The position numbers and the translations under genes were made by a program. Shown here in pieces: positions 48,350 to 58,537 of a DNA stretch of 64,000 bases (within the stretch, counting starts at the first letter, position 1; the number at the start of each line of letters is the position of its first letter). Origin of the DNA: Vibrio rarus (lineage in GTDB: Bacteria; Pseudomonadota; Gammaproteobacteria; Enterobacterales; Vibrionaceae); assembly GCF_024347075.1 (NCBI RefSeq), contig NZ_AP024901.1, forward strand, positions 682,001-746,000. Reading direction: 5' to 3'. The notes under the pieces were generated by a model. The model did not search any database. It saw only the letters and a list, made by a program, of their open reading frames with translations, and was not told where the DNA came from.

Positions 48350-49675
48350 ATGCTGGCACCAAATTTTATCCATGATGGCTGCATCTATAAAAGCCATACC
48401 TTTCAAGCACCACTGGACCATAGCAACCCGCAATCACCACACATCTCTATTTTCGCCAGAGAAATGACCCTTGCGGGGGATGAACACACCACTAAACCTT
48501 GGTTACTCTTTTTCCAAGGTGGTCCTGGATTCCCCTCACCAAGAGCAGGTGGTCACAGTGGGTGGCTTAATGCAGCATTAAAACGCTACCGCGTTCTATT
48601 ATTAGATCAGCGCGGTACCGGTCACAGCACGGTGATTAATCACCAAACCCTAGCTCATTTGAGCGCCCCTGAACAAGCCAAGTATCTCAGTCACTTTCGC
48701 GCCGATAGCATAGTACGAGATGCGGAAATCATTCGCCAAGCCATGGGAATTAAGCAATGGGCAACGCTTGGACAAAGTTATGGCGGGTTTTGCACACTCA
48801 CCTATTTATCGTTATTTCCAAGTAGCCTATTGCAATGCTATGTCACCGGCGGGATCCCTTCCATTGACGCCCATATTGATGATGTTTACCAAGCCACATT
48901 TAAGCGTACATTACAAAAAAACAAGGCGTTCTTTAGACAATTTCCTACGGCGCAACAACAGTGCCAAAAAATTGCTAATCACTTACTCAATAACGAAGAG
49001 TTACTCCCTAACGGGCAACGATTTACCGTAGAACAGTTCCAACAAATTGGTATTAACTTTGGGGTAAGCAATACTTTTTTACCTACTTACTATCAACTTG
49101 AAAATGCCTTTATTAACGTAAATGGCAAAGAGCAACTTCGTTATGAATTTCTTAACGCTATGCTGGCTGAGCAGGCATTTCAAACCCACCCTATCTATGC
49201 CATTTTGCATGAATCAATTTATTGCCAAGGTTTTTCATCTCAGTGGAGTGCCCATCGCGTGCGTCAGCAACACAGTCACTTTAATTATCAAGCAGACAAA
49301 GACTTTTATTTTACTGGCGAAATGACGTTTCCATGGCTATTTAGCCAATATACAAACCTTATGCCACTGGCAGAAGCGGCCAATATTTTAGCGCAAAAAG
49401 ACGATTGGGGACCTTTATATGACGCAGAGATCTTAGCCAATAATACTGTCCCATTAAGTTGTGCGGTATACGCTGATGATATGTTTGTAGAAATGGCCTT
49501 TAGTTGTAATACATTAAATCATATTGCAAATTCTCAAGCTTGGATAACCAATGAATATGAGCATGACGGTCTACGGGCCGATGGTGAACGTGTCTTAGAA
49601 AAGCTATTTAAAATGGGGGATCACACCTTAGCAACACTCGATGTGACAACAAATAATGAGGGATCTCCGTCGTAA
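48350..49675 (+). CDS. Prolyl aminopeptidase-like S33 hydrolase
   Basis: This 441-residue alpha/beta hydrolase shows the oxyanion motif LFFQGGPGFPSPR, LLLDQRGTGHST, the nucleophile elbow GQSYGGFC, the acid in AVYADDMFV and the His in NEYEHDGLR. Length and the QRGTG motif agree with long prolyl aminopeptidases (EC 3.4.11.5) that release N-terminal proline. It lacks a signal peptide. The Met at 48350 has AAGGA six bases ahead; the earlier frame adds 23 residues. Confidence 0.9.
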   Translation: MLAPNFIHDGCIYKSHTFQAPLDHSNPQSPHISIFAREMTLAGDEHTTKPWLLFFQGGPGFPSPRAGGHSGWLNAALKRYRVLLLDQRGTGHSTVINHQTLAHLSAPEQAKYLSHFRADSIVRDAEIIRQAMGIKQWATLGQSYGGFCTLTYLSLFPSSLLQCYVTGGIPSIDAHIDDVYQATFKRTLQKNKAFFRQFPTAQQQCQKIANHLLNNEELLPNGQRFTVEQFQQIGINFGVSNTFLPTYYQLENAFINVNGKEQLRYEFLNAMLAEQAFQTHPIYAILHESIYCQGFSSQWSAHRVRQQHSHFNYQADKDFYFTGEMTFPWLFSQYTNLMPLAEAANILAQKDDWGPLYDAEILANNTVPLSCAVYADDMFVEMAFSCNTLNHIANSQAWITNEYEHDGLRADGERVLEKLFKMGDHTLATLDVTTNNEGSPS

Positions 49676-49699
49676 AAACAGCGAATCGTCCATAATAAT

Positions 49700-49721
49700 A
49701 GAAGGGGTGCGCACCCCTTCT
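49700..49721 (+). terminator. Hairpin past the prolyl aminopeptidase gene
   Basis: AGAAGGGGTGC is followed by its exact reverse complement GCACCCCTTCT, a 22-base perfect palindrome 25 bases past the stop. No T run follows. Confidence 0.65.
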
Positions 49722-49884
49722 AAATGTAAGCAAATGTTAATAACATGAAACTAATTGCTAAAAACACATTTCATTTTAGTGTATGGTGCGTCACGATATA
49801 ACGCTTAATTTAACGGAAAAAATTGCCCTTCCCTTAGCGACACCAGTATTCTGATCAGGAATTCATTAACAGCAGACCCACTCT

Positions 49885-50184
49885 ATGGCCTATACCTCAA
49901 AACGATTTTTACTTTTAAGCCAATCCCAACAACAAGAAGCTCAAAAACGTCATTTATTTATTGAAACATATTTAACAGAAACCGACCCTAAACATTTTTT
50001 AGAACCTCTTAACTGGGAAAGATTTTGTAAAGAACATTGTGTAAAGATGGATATCGTTAAACCTAAACGCGAAGAATTTGCTAAATGGTGCTTTGATTTC
50101 CGAATGTGGCAAGGGGATCTCTTCGTACTGGCGCCTCAATCATCGCAAAACTGCGGTTACACAGGCCAGTGCGCCAACTCTTAA
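49885..50184 (+). CDS. Hypothetical 99-residue protein
   Basis: This basic, soluble protein is not one I recognise. It has YTSKRFLLLSQSQQQEAQKRHLF, then FCKEHCVKMDIVKPKR and a Cys-containing tail (NCGYTGQCANS). Five Cys residues are present, but no clear metal motif. The gene is single, with a weak ribosome site (CACTCT). It sits between the aminopeptidase and a Fur-controlled receptor. Confidence 0.5.
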   Translation: MAYTSKRFLLLSQSQQQEAQKRHLFIETYLTETDPKHFLEPLNWERFCKEHCVKMDIVKPKREEFAKWCFDFRMWQGDLFVLAPQSSQNCGYTGQCANS

Positions 50185-50587
50185 TCACACCACTTCTGCG
50201 TTTAAATAGAATCGGTGCATCACATTATGTGCACCGTTCACCTCATGCTTGTTTTATCCATAATCGTAACTCACTGATCAGCCTAACTGATTAGGCTATT
50301 CCTTATTTATAAACCACCACCCCCCTTAATCACTGCTATGCGGCACTCTCATGTGACCAATTTTCACTCAAACCACACTACTCCAGCAAGAAAACATAAC
50401 AAAAACAAATGAATTCATGGCCTTAGCATACAAAAAACGAATAATTGCTTGCGCTGGTTTTCTATTTGTGGATGATAGGTATGCAAATGATAGTAATTCG
50501 CATAATCATTTACTAGATAGGCTAATACTCTATTTAGTGCGCACATCATAACCGATCACTCTTTCAGTAATAGAAGTTGTAAAATAT
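50185..50587. other. Promoter region of the protease-associated import operon
   Basis: This 403-base gap contains a strong Fur box (50486-50504) about 84 bases before the receptor start. A hairpin-like ACTGATCAGCC ... TAGG stretch lies at the left. No gene was found. Confidence 0.55.
50486..50504. promoter_or_regulatory. Fur box before the TonB receptor operon
   Basis: AATGATAGTAATTCGCATA matches 16 of 19 positions of AATGATAATNATTCTCATT. It overlaps the likely promoter. Iron starvation should induce the receptor-protease-exporter set. Confidence 0.65.
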
Positions 50588-53023
50588 ATGGATTGTCATA
50601 ACAAAATAACCCCACTTTCTTTAGGGATTATCAGCGCTTTATATGGTGGCTATGTAGCAGCCGATCAGGTACCGAACACACCACAAAACAGCGATCACGA
50701 AGTGATCACTGTCACCGGCACAGCACTGACCGTTGATCGTCTCGATCTAGAGCAAAGCGCCAAAGACAATCCCACCTTATCTGAAGCGCTCAAACATGAG
50801 CCGAGAGTGGGTATTAATGATGCGCAAAACGCCATGCAGGGGGGGGATTTAAAGCCTGAAGAAATTTCTTTATCCGGTGCCAGACCCCACCAGACTAAAT
50901 ACACCATTAATGGGGTTGGCGTAAACAACACCACCACTTTTGCTGACGGTAACAGCAATACGGCAAACGACCTCTCTTCTGGGCACACCGCAGGGTATTT
51001 TGTTGACACCAACTTAATTGATAGTGTCGACGTGTTGGATCATAACATTGGCGCAGAATACGGTGGCTTTACTGGGGGAGTGATAGATGCGCATATCCGC
51101 AAACCCACCGATGAGTTTGTTATCGATTATAACTATCGCATGAATGATAGTGATTGGAATGCGTCGCAAAAAGTTGGCGACAACTTCCAAGATGGTTACG
51201 GTACGCCTATTGATGGTTCAGGTGAATATCAGCCTAACTACCAAAAACGAATGCACTCACTGCATATGGGTGGCGCCATTAGCGACACGCAAAAACTGGC
51301 CATTAACGTCAGTAAACAAGTATCAGAAATCCCTCTAGCTAATGACAAAGATGTGGATCAGAGTATGGATAACTTGTTTATTACCCATATCTGGGAGTCG
51401 GGATCATGGCTTACCACCACAGATTTACGTTATGCCGGGCACACAAGCCATAACTTTTTAAACGATACCAACAGCCCTGATGGTGCGTTTCAGCAAGGTA
51501 GTGAAACCGTTAACTCCCATACTGGCTTAGGTGGCACATTTAAGGTGGATTACACCATGGCCAATGGCCACTGGAGTAACTCTTTCTCCTATGACCACCT
51601 CATTGATGAACGTGAAGCTGATACGGATTACTTTGCGGTATTTATGACCATAGACGCCAATGGAATTCACAGTTATAACCAAGGGAGTTACGGCAATTTA
51701 AAGCAAACACAAGACTCCTATCAATATAAATCGGCTTTCTATTTTGATCCTATTTTCACCGGGGCCATTGAGATCCAACCAAGCTTTGGGGTTGAACTGA
51801 GCCACCAGCAAGCTAGCGTTGATCGCCCTGATGAACATGTGGCCTATCAGTATTTAGACATGTTCGGTAACGCTTCCATTTCCTCATTAACCCGTTATAA
51901 CGCGGCTAACTATAGTGCTGACGCGCAGCAATATGGCCTATTTGCAGACAGTAAAATGCAATGGGATCGCTTAGGTGTCTATATGGGTGGTCGTATCGAT
52001 CATATGAGCGTATTTGATAGTACCGTATTCTCACCCCGCTTTACCGCCAGTTGGGATTTTGACTTGGCGAGCACCAACCGAGTGACCCTAGGTGCCAACC
52101 GCTACTACAGTGGCAATCTATTAGGCTGGGCACTCAAGGCTGAGCAAGGGAAATATACGTCAACATCGAGAACCTGTACTGCCATCGATGGTGATTGGAG
52201 TAATTTAGACCAAAGTAACCTTGATTGTGCAAGTACCACTGATCCAAGCAGCTTAGTTTTAAGTGATGCGGACGTACCCTACGCTGATGAACTGAGTGCT
52301 TCATGGGCCATTGATATCAACAATTTTGCTCTTAACACCACCTATATTTACCGTATGCAACGCGATGGCATTACCTACACTGATGACGATGCCACTTTGC
52401 ATAACAATATACAAAGTGAAAACCAAATTGTGAGCTTTGATGTTGCCACTAAACGGCCATATCAGTTAGCGGGGGGTTACTTTAGTGCCAATTGGAAAAT
52501 TGCCTATAACTACCGTCGTGGTCATGGCGATTTAGGGATCACATACGATCAAGGCAATGACTTAGGAAGTGGTTATCAAGATGAATGGGTAATGCTCGAT
52601 GGTGAGCTAGTGCGTTATAGCGAAATGGATGTCAGTGGCTACCAATCACCACTAAAAAGTACATTAGATCTCAATATGTTTTGGGCAAATGCTGGGGTAG
52701 TTTTAAATAACAGGGTGAACTATCAACAGGGTAAAAAGGCCACGAGCTACACGGGCGTCACCTCCGTAGACATTGAGGGTAATAATGAAACTGTTAAGAC
52801 GCTAGAGAGCACGAAACTGGATGAATTAATCACATGGGATATGGCCGTCAACTGGACTCCTCCCCAATTAGATGACCACCTTATTTTAGGTTTGAGCGTC
52901 ACCAATGTACTGAATACACAGAAGGTGACGTCCATATCGGGTGCACAAGCCGGCATTTCTGTCCCTAATGAACATTACAACTCCGGTCGACAAGTTTGGT
53001 TAAACGTCAACCTGCGCAATTAA
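50588..53023 (+). CDS. TonB-dependent receptor of a protease-associated import system (FusA/YddB-like)
   Basis: This 811-residue outer-membrane receptor has a signal peptide to about residue 26, a TonB box (HEVITVTG, 37-44), a plug (EISLSGARPHQTKYTINGVGV, then LIDSVDVLDHNIGAEYGGFTGGVIDAHIRKP) and a barrel ending QVWLNVNLRN. Size and neighbours (M16 protease and SbmA-type exporter) match FusA/FusC/FusD of Pectobacterium and YddB/PqqL/YddA of E. coli, which import iron-bearing proteins such as ferredoxin (from literature memory). The true ligand is unknown. Fur box upstream. The barrel is the largest of this window. Confidence 0.88.
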   Translation: MDCHNKITPLSLGIISALYGGYVAADQVPNTPQNSDHEVITVTGTALTVDRLDLEQSAKDNPTLSEALKHEPRVGINDAQNAMQGGDLKPEEISLSGARPHQTKYTINGVGVNNTTTFADGNSNTANDLSSGHTAGYFVDTNLIDSVDVLDHNIGAEYGGFTGGVIDAHIRKPTDEFVIDYNYRMNDSDWNASQKVGDNFQDGYGTPIDGSGEYQPNYQKRMHSLHMGGAISDTQKLAINVSKQVSEIPLANDKDVDQSMDNLFITHIWESGSWLTTTDLRYAGHTSHNFLNDTNSPDGAFQQGSETVNSHTGLGGTFKVDYTMANGHWSNSFSYDHLIDEREADTDYFAVFMTIDANGIHSYNQGSYGNLKQTQDSYQYKSAFYFDPIFTGAIEIQPSFGVELSHQQASVDRPDEHVAYQYLDMFGNASISSLTRYNAANYSADAQQYGLFADSKMQWDRLGVYMGGRIDHMSVFDSTVFSPRFTASWDFDLASTNRVTLGANRYYSGNLLGWALKAEQGKYTSTSRTCTAIDGDWSNLDQSNLDCASTTDPSSLVLSDADVPYADELSASWAIDINNFALNTTYIYRMQRDGITYTDDDATLHNNIQSENQIVSFDVATKRPYQLAGGYFSANWKIAYNYRRGHGDLGITYDQGNDLGSGYQDEWVMLDGELVRYSEMDVSGYQSPLKSTLDLNMFWANAGVVLNNRVNYQQGKKATSYTGVTSVDIEGNNETVKTLESTKLDELITWDMAVNWTPPQLDDHLILGLSVTNVLNTQKVTSISGAQAGISVPNEHYNSGRQVWLNVNLRN

Positions 53024-53098
53024 TCCATAACTGTCCACTATATCTCTATTGAGCCATTCATTACCAAGGATCGGCGCTGTTAAAAGCGCCATTATCTT

Positions 53099-55887
53099 AT
53101 GAAATATATACCGTTTTTAATTTTAGTCTGTATCGCAATAACTGGTTGCCAACAGATTAATCCCACAGTGAACGATACTCCCCTACCCGTGCGCCAAGAT
53201 ATGATTCAAGGTGAACTGGATAACGGCATGCGTTATATCTTAATTGAAAATGATCGCCCGAAAAACCGAGTATCATTACAACTGGTCGTTCATGCTGGCT
53301 CTTTAGATGAAGCTGAAGACCAAAAAGGCATTGCTCATTTGGTCGAACATATGGCCTTTAATGGTACACAGCAATTCCCTGCCAATACGCTTATCGAGCA
53401 CCAACAAGCACTCGGTATGGTGTTTGGCCGTGATGTCAATGCGATGACCGAGTACTACACCACCTCCTACTTCTTGCACCTGCCTAATAACTCCCCACAC
53501 ATGCTCAATGAAGGCTTTAATATGCTGGCCCAACAAGCTAGCGCCGTTGTATTTGAGCAAGGAGAACTAGAACGAGAGCGCCCAGTTGTTGAAGAAGAGT
53601 GGCGTGCGGGTTTAAGTATGATGGCGCGCTTAGGTAAAGCCAATCGACAAATTCTGCTCAGCGGAAGTCGCTTTGGTGATCGTGAGCCTATTGGGGATAT
53701 GGAGTTAGTACGTCACGTGGATGCAAGCCGTATACAAGCATTTTGGCATGATTGGTATCACCCAAATAACATGACTTTGATTGTGGTAGGGGCAGCAACC
53801 CAGCAAGAAGTAGAAAAAATGCTAAATCGCTACTTTGCACCGCTCCCAGCACAACCACTGCCTCCTCGCCCTGATCTCACCGTACCTTTGGACAATACGC
53901 TGCGCTTGGAAGTCATCGCGGATAATGAAATTACCACAGAAGTGCTGTCATTTAACTTTAGAGAAGCGCAAGCCACGCCAACCACTCAAGCAGAGTTAAG
54001 AGATAAACTGCTCAACGATATTACCATGCAAGTGCTCAACAAACGCTTACGTGAGCAATATCATGTGGAAACAGAAAACATCAGTAAAATGATGCTAATG
54101 AGCCGTCCAATGGCCACGCACTATCGCAATAACCGCTTAATGGTCGTGCTCAGTAGTAACAATTACCTTGCCAGTGCCGAAGAGGCTTTTGCTCAGCTCA
54201 GTCGTTTTTCTGCCCATGGATTTGCTGAAGATGACCTAACCGCGGTGCGTCAAAATATCATTAGCCGTTATCAACAAATGGCCGATTCACTTATCGACAC
54301 CACCAATCGTCGTGAGTTAATGTCCACTTTTAATCGCCTGCGCTCACAATCACCGTTTGTGGATGCTAAGCAACAGGCACCCATCGTCGACGCCCTTGCC
54401 AATAGTATTACTCTAGCGGAAGTCAACGCTCACTGGCAAAAGCTAGTTGTCACCCTTAATCCATTAATTATTGCTCAAGTAAAGCAAGACCATCAAGCTA
54501 ACTTGCCGACAACAGAGCAACTGCAACACGCTTGGGATCAGGCCAAAGCCAACCCTCCTGCAGCAGTAGCGGCGGTGAATGTCAACAAACCACTCATGTC
54601 ACACATACCACCGGCAGCGAACATTGTGGATCACGAGGTAAAAGAAGGGGTCAACATTTGGACGTTAGCCAATGGTACCCAAGTATGGTTTGAATACAGC
54701 GATGAAACAAACAACCAACTGCGCATCGATTATCGAGGTTGGGGGGAAGCCAGCACTTGCCTGCAGCAATGCGTCATAGCGCATTACAACTGCGTCAAAT
54801 GAGTAAATTTGGCTATGGCGGGTTCACCAGCGATCAACTCGCGATCCTCAACGCCCCGTACCCTAATAGAATCAACTCATTTATCAACCAAAACAGCCAT
54901 GGGTTTATTGGCACATCCGATAGCAAATCACTGGAAAATTGGTTGCAAAACCTTTACTTACAAATCACTCAACCACAAATTGATGAGGATATTTGGCACA
55001 CATCAAAGCTACTGATGGCGCGAGGTATAGAAAACCGAAAGATCAGCTCCAACGGGCAGTTTAATTCGGCTATCGATGCGGTGCGTTACGTGAACAATCC
55101 TGAACGATTAAGCTTAACTAAGCAGCAGCTTGATTCTATTCAAGCCACCGATTTACTTAACGCATGGCAGCAACTGTTTGCTAGCGCCAAAAACCACCAA
55201 ATTATTTTTGTGGGTAACGCTCAAGCTGACGACATCATCCATTTGGCCCAGCGCTATATAGGATCACTGCCGACAACGACCGCTTATGCGGCTAAAGCCC
55301 TGCCTCCTTTAGCAGGCGGTAAGCATGATATCGCCATTGCTGCAGGGAAAGAGCCTCTTGGCATTACCTCTTTGATTTTTAACCAAGATGTGACCTATAG
55401 CACTGAGCTAGACGATAAAGCTTATTTATTGAGCCGGATTATTTCTAACCGCCTCCGAGAGTCTTTGCGCGAAGCGGCTGGTGGGGTCTACTCGGTGCGC
55501 TTTGGCATTCAACTTGATCGCGATCGCAATCAAGCCTTTGGCATGCTCAGTTACAGTCATGATCCTATGCGAGTCACTGAACTAAAAAGCAAAGCGACCG
55601 CCGTACTGGATAATATACTGCTCAATGGCGTCTCAGAAAAAGAGCTTTCAGAAGTCGTTATGCAAACCAAAAATGCTCTAGCTGAGGACAATATCTCCGA
55701 TAGACAACGGTTAAATTACCTAAAAGATGCGGCGCAATATGGCGATAGCTTAACCTCAGCAAGCGACTTCTTAGCTTGGGTCGATGGCGTCACACCACAG
55801 CAGATCAACGCTGTTGCTCAGCAAATTCTCACTACAGAGAACTGGATAGATGCCTCTTTGGTGCCAGAAGAACGCGTAGAACAATAA
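53099..55887 (+). pseudogene. M16 protease (FusC/PqqL-like lipoprotein), frameshifted in a G6 run
   Basis: The gene is intact in two frames: 53099-54802 and the overlapping 54739-55887. The first has a lipoprotein signal (CIAITGC) and the inverted zinc motif HLVEH (in KGIAHLVEHMAFNGT) with the distal Glu in ERPVVEEEWRAG. The second has the C-terminal M16 half (REAAGGVYSVRFGIQ). The break is at the run of six G at 54741-54746; adding one G joins them as IDYRGWGGSQHL and gives about 929 residues, the size of PqqL. Thus either a sequencing indel, a real loss, or slippage-based switching. The protease would cut an imported protein to release iron. It lies 76 bases after the receptor. Confidence 0.85.
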
Positions 55888-55901
55888 CTCTTATTCACAT
55901 A

Positions 55902-55931
55902 AGCACATACAGCTATAGCGCTGTATGTGCT
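55902..55931 (+). terminator. Hairpin between the M16 and ABC genes
   Basis: AGCACATACAG pairs exactly with CTGTATGTGCT across an eight-base loop, followed by TTCGTCC. With the ABC gene starting 20 bases later it probably reduces rather than ends transcription. Confidence 0.6.
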
Positions 55932-55951
55932 TTCGTCCTATCAGGGAATGT

Positions 55952-57658
55952 ATGTCAATCCTTAAACAATTTTTCGCTATTGCTAAACCCTATTGGCTGA
56001 GCCGCGCTAGCCTCATCTCTTGGCTACTTTTTGCTGCCACTGTGGCTCTATCTTTATTGTTAGTGCAAGTGATGGTGGAGCTTAATGTATGGAATAAAGA
56101 GTTTTTTGATGCTTTAGCTGCGTTGGAAGGGCCTTTAATTTATGATTTATTAATTAAGTTTATTGCTATAGTCGCAATTATTGTGGTTATGAAAGTCTAT
56201 GGCAAATGGCTACAGCAATGGGTAGAAATACGTTGGCGTACCTCATTAACAGAACGCCTGGTCAGTCGCTGGCTCAATCATCAAAACTTTTATCGATTAA
56301 CACTCACCGAAGAACCGGATAACCCAGATCAACGTATTGCAGAAGACATTAAACTGCTCACCACCGATACGCTAACTCTGATTTTAGGACTCATAAAAAG
56401 TGTTGCGACCTTAAGCGCATTTAGTGTGATCTTATGGAATCTTTCCAGCAATTTCCTACTGCCTTTATTTGACGATATTAAAGTATCAGGGTACCTATTA
56501 TGGCTAGCAATTATCTATTCTATTCTCGGCGCAGGCGTCACTCACTTCTTTGGTCATAAACTGCATAGACTGTATTACCAACAGCAAAAACGAGAGGCTA
56601 ACTTTAGAGCGAAACTACTACGTAGCCGTGACAGTGCAGAGCAAATAGCCCTAATGAATGGACAACAACGGGAGAAACAGCAACTCGATTCAACCTATGA
56701 CAATATCGCCAGTAACTGGAAATCCCTCATGGGTCGTGAGAAAAAGCTGGGCTTGGTAGTAAACACTTACCATCAAATTGCCGCTATGGTGCCTTACTTT
56801 GCTGCTATTCCTGCGCTAATGGCAGGCGCTATCACTGTTGGTGGGCTATTTCAGGTCAGAATGGCTTTTATGCGCGTTTATAGATCCTTAAGCTGGTTTA
56901 TCTTCCGTTACGATGATTTAACGAGATGGAGTGCCACTGTCGTCCGATTAACTCAATTTATCGAAGCTATGGACAAGTGTGAATTACTGTCACAGCAACA
57001 TACAAATTCAAGTGCTCATGTAACATCAAACAAAGCACAAAGCCTAGGTTTAACCTGTCAAGAATTGACTATACAAAAACCGAACGGCCAAACCTTACTA
57101 TCAGATGTTAATTTACAAATGAGCGGTGGTGAATCCTTGTTAATTAAAGGAGCAAGTGGCCTTGGAAAGTCGACACTATTGCGCACATTAGCGGGGATTT
57201 GGCCTTTTTATGATGGACAGTATCAAACCGACAGCAACAATGTACTACTGCTACCACAAAAGCCATATCTGCCCAAAAGCACACTACGGGAGTGTTTAAG
57301 TTATCCGCAAGCACCGACAACAGATGACGCCCTTTATCACACCGCCCTTAAGTTCGTTGGTTTACCGTCACTATTGACAGAATTAGATATTGAAACTGAA
57401 TGGCAGTTGACCCTCTCCGGTGGTGAGCAACAAAAAATAGCCCTTGCTCGTGCATTGGTTTTAAAACCCGAATTGCTCATTCTTGATGAGGCCACCAGTA
57501 ACCTTGACGAGCCTACCGCCTATTTGCTTATTAAAGAATTACGCACATTATTACCGCACAGCACCCTATTAATGGTCAGCCATCAAAGCCATCTCACTGA
57601 ACTGTTCGAACGAGCAATAGAGCTTAAAAAGACTAACCTCCACGCAAAATCCCTATAG
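55952..57658 (+). CDS. SbmA/YddA-type ABC transporter (FusD-like)
   Basis: This 568-residue half-transporter has an N-terminal six-helix domain (to about residue 330) of the SbmA/BacA fold and a C-terminal ATPase: Walker A KGASGLGKST, signature TLSGGEQQKIALARAL, Walker B LLILDEATSNLD, switch His in MVSHQS. The set with TonB receptor and M16 protease suggests it imports peptide pieces or the iron cofactor across the inner membrane. The Met at 55952 follows AGGGA; the earlier Met lies inside the hairpin. Confidence 0.9.
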   Translation: MSILKQFFAIAKPYWLSRASLISWLLFAATVALSLLLVQVMVELNVWNKEFFDALAALEGPLIYDLLIKFIAIVAIIVVMKVYGKWLQQWVEIRWRTSLTERLVSRWLNHQNFYRLTLTEEPDNPDQRIAEDIKLLTTDTLTLILGLIKSVATLSAFSVILWNLSSNFLLPLFDDIKVSGYLLWLAIIYSILGAGVTHFFGHKLHRLYYQQQKREANFRAKLLRSRDSAEQIALMNGQQREKQQLDSTYDNIASNWKSLMGREKKLGLVVNTYHQIAAMVPYFAAIPALMAGAITVGGLFQVRMAFMRVYRSLSWFIFRYDDLTRWSATVVRLTQFIEAMDKCELLSQQHTNSSAHVTSNKAQSLGLTCQELTIQKPNGQTLLSDVNLQMSGGESLLIKGASGLGKSTLLRTLAGIWPFYDGQYQTDSNNVLLLPQKPYLPKSTLRECLSYPQAPTTDDALYHTALKFVGLPSLLTELDIETEWQLTLSGGEQQKIALARALVLKPELLILDEATSNLDEPTAYLLIKELRTLLPHSTLLMVSHQSHLTELFERAIELKKTNLHAKSL

Positions 57659-57855
57659 GCAATTAACGTTTAACCCCCGCCTATCAACCGCTCATAAGCC
57701 TTTACGCTTTACCTAAACTAGAGGGAGAGAAATATCCTCCCTCTAATTTATAAATACCACTCAAGATAAATTTCCATTTTTGTCAGTTATATCAAATCGT
57801 TTACACGACTATGATGGATTTATCACTTTATTTATAACCCTAGGATACATTCATT

Positions 57856-58413
57856 ATGAAAAAACGTCTCGTCGTAGCAGCACTCGCATCGGTCATGGCT
57901 TCTTCATTTGCTTGTGCACAAGCGCCCGTTATGTTTTCAACCATCGACATGAATGCGCCAAACGATAACGCAGTTAAAGGCCTAAGACTGTCATTGCTGC
58001 ACGGTAAAGTATCGGAAGTAAAAGGGGTAGATGTATCCCTCATCGGTATGTCTGAAACCGACCGCACTACGGGTTTAAACTTCAACTTGATGTTTGGTGC
58101 CAACAAAGTAAACAAAGAAATGAAAGGTTTGTCTTGGGGTTGGTTCAACTGGAACACAGGTCAAACAACCGGTGTTAACTTAGGTGCAGCCAACATCACT
58201 CACAATGTAAATGGTGTTAACTTCTCTATTGCGAATATCTCAGACGGCAATACCACAGCAGACATCGGTATCGTGAGCCTATCTAAACAATCTAAAGTGC
58301 AAGTGGGCATCTTTAACCACACAAGAAACATTGAAGGCGTACAAGTTGGCTTGATCAACTGTGCTGATAATGGCTTCTTAAAATGCTTCCCATTTATCAA
58401 CTTCGCCAAATAA
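57856..58413 (+). CDS. Exported repeat protein (LA_2272-like surface repeat)
   Basis: This 185-residue protein has a signal peptide (KKRLVVAALASVMASSFACAQA) and a body of repeats shaped like GVNFSIANIS, GVQVGLINCA, GLNFNLMFGA and VQVGIFNHTRN. Such GxxxGxxN repeats occur in LA_2272-type surface proteins and may form beta-barrel strands. Two Cys near the end could pair. The function is unknown. It stands alone with a hairpin past its stop. Confidence 0.65.
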   Translation: MKKRLVVAALASVMASSFACAQAPVMFSTIDMNAPNDNAVKGLRLSLLHGKVSEVKGVDVSLIGMSETDRTTGLNFNLMFGANKVNKEMKGLSWGWFNWNTGQTTGVNLGAANITHNVNGVNFSIANISDGNTTADIGIVSLSKQSKVQVGIFNHTRNIEGVQVGLINCADNGFLKCFPFINFAK

Positions 58414-58427
58414 TCACAAAAAATTCA

Positions 58428-58449
58428 CTGAGGCGAACCATCGCCTCAG
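58428..58449 (+). terminator. Terminator of the repeat-protein gene
   Basis: CTGAGGCGA pairs with TCGCCTCAG across ACCA, 14 bases past the stop, followed by a run of eight C and no T run. Confidence 0.6.
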
Positions 58450-58537
58450 CCCCCCCCAACCAAGCCACCCATAGTAAATAGCAAGAACCCCTATCCTCAA
58501 CTAAACTCATTTCAGTCACCAATGCTGGAGTACGTTT

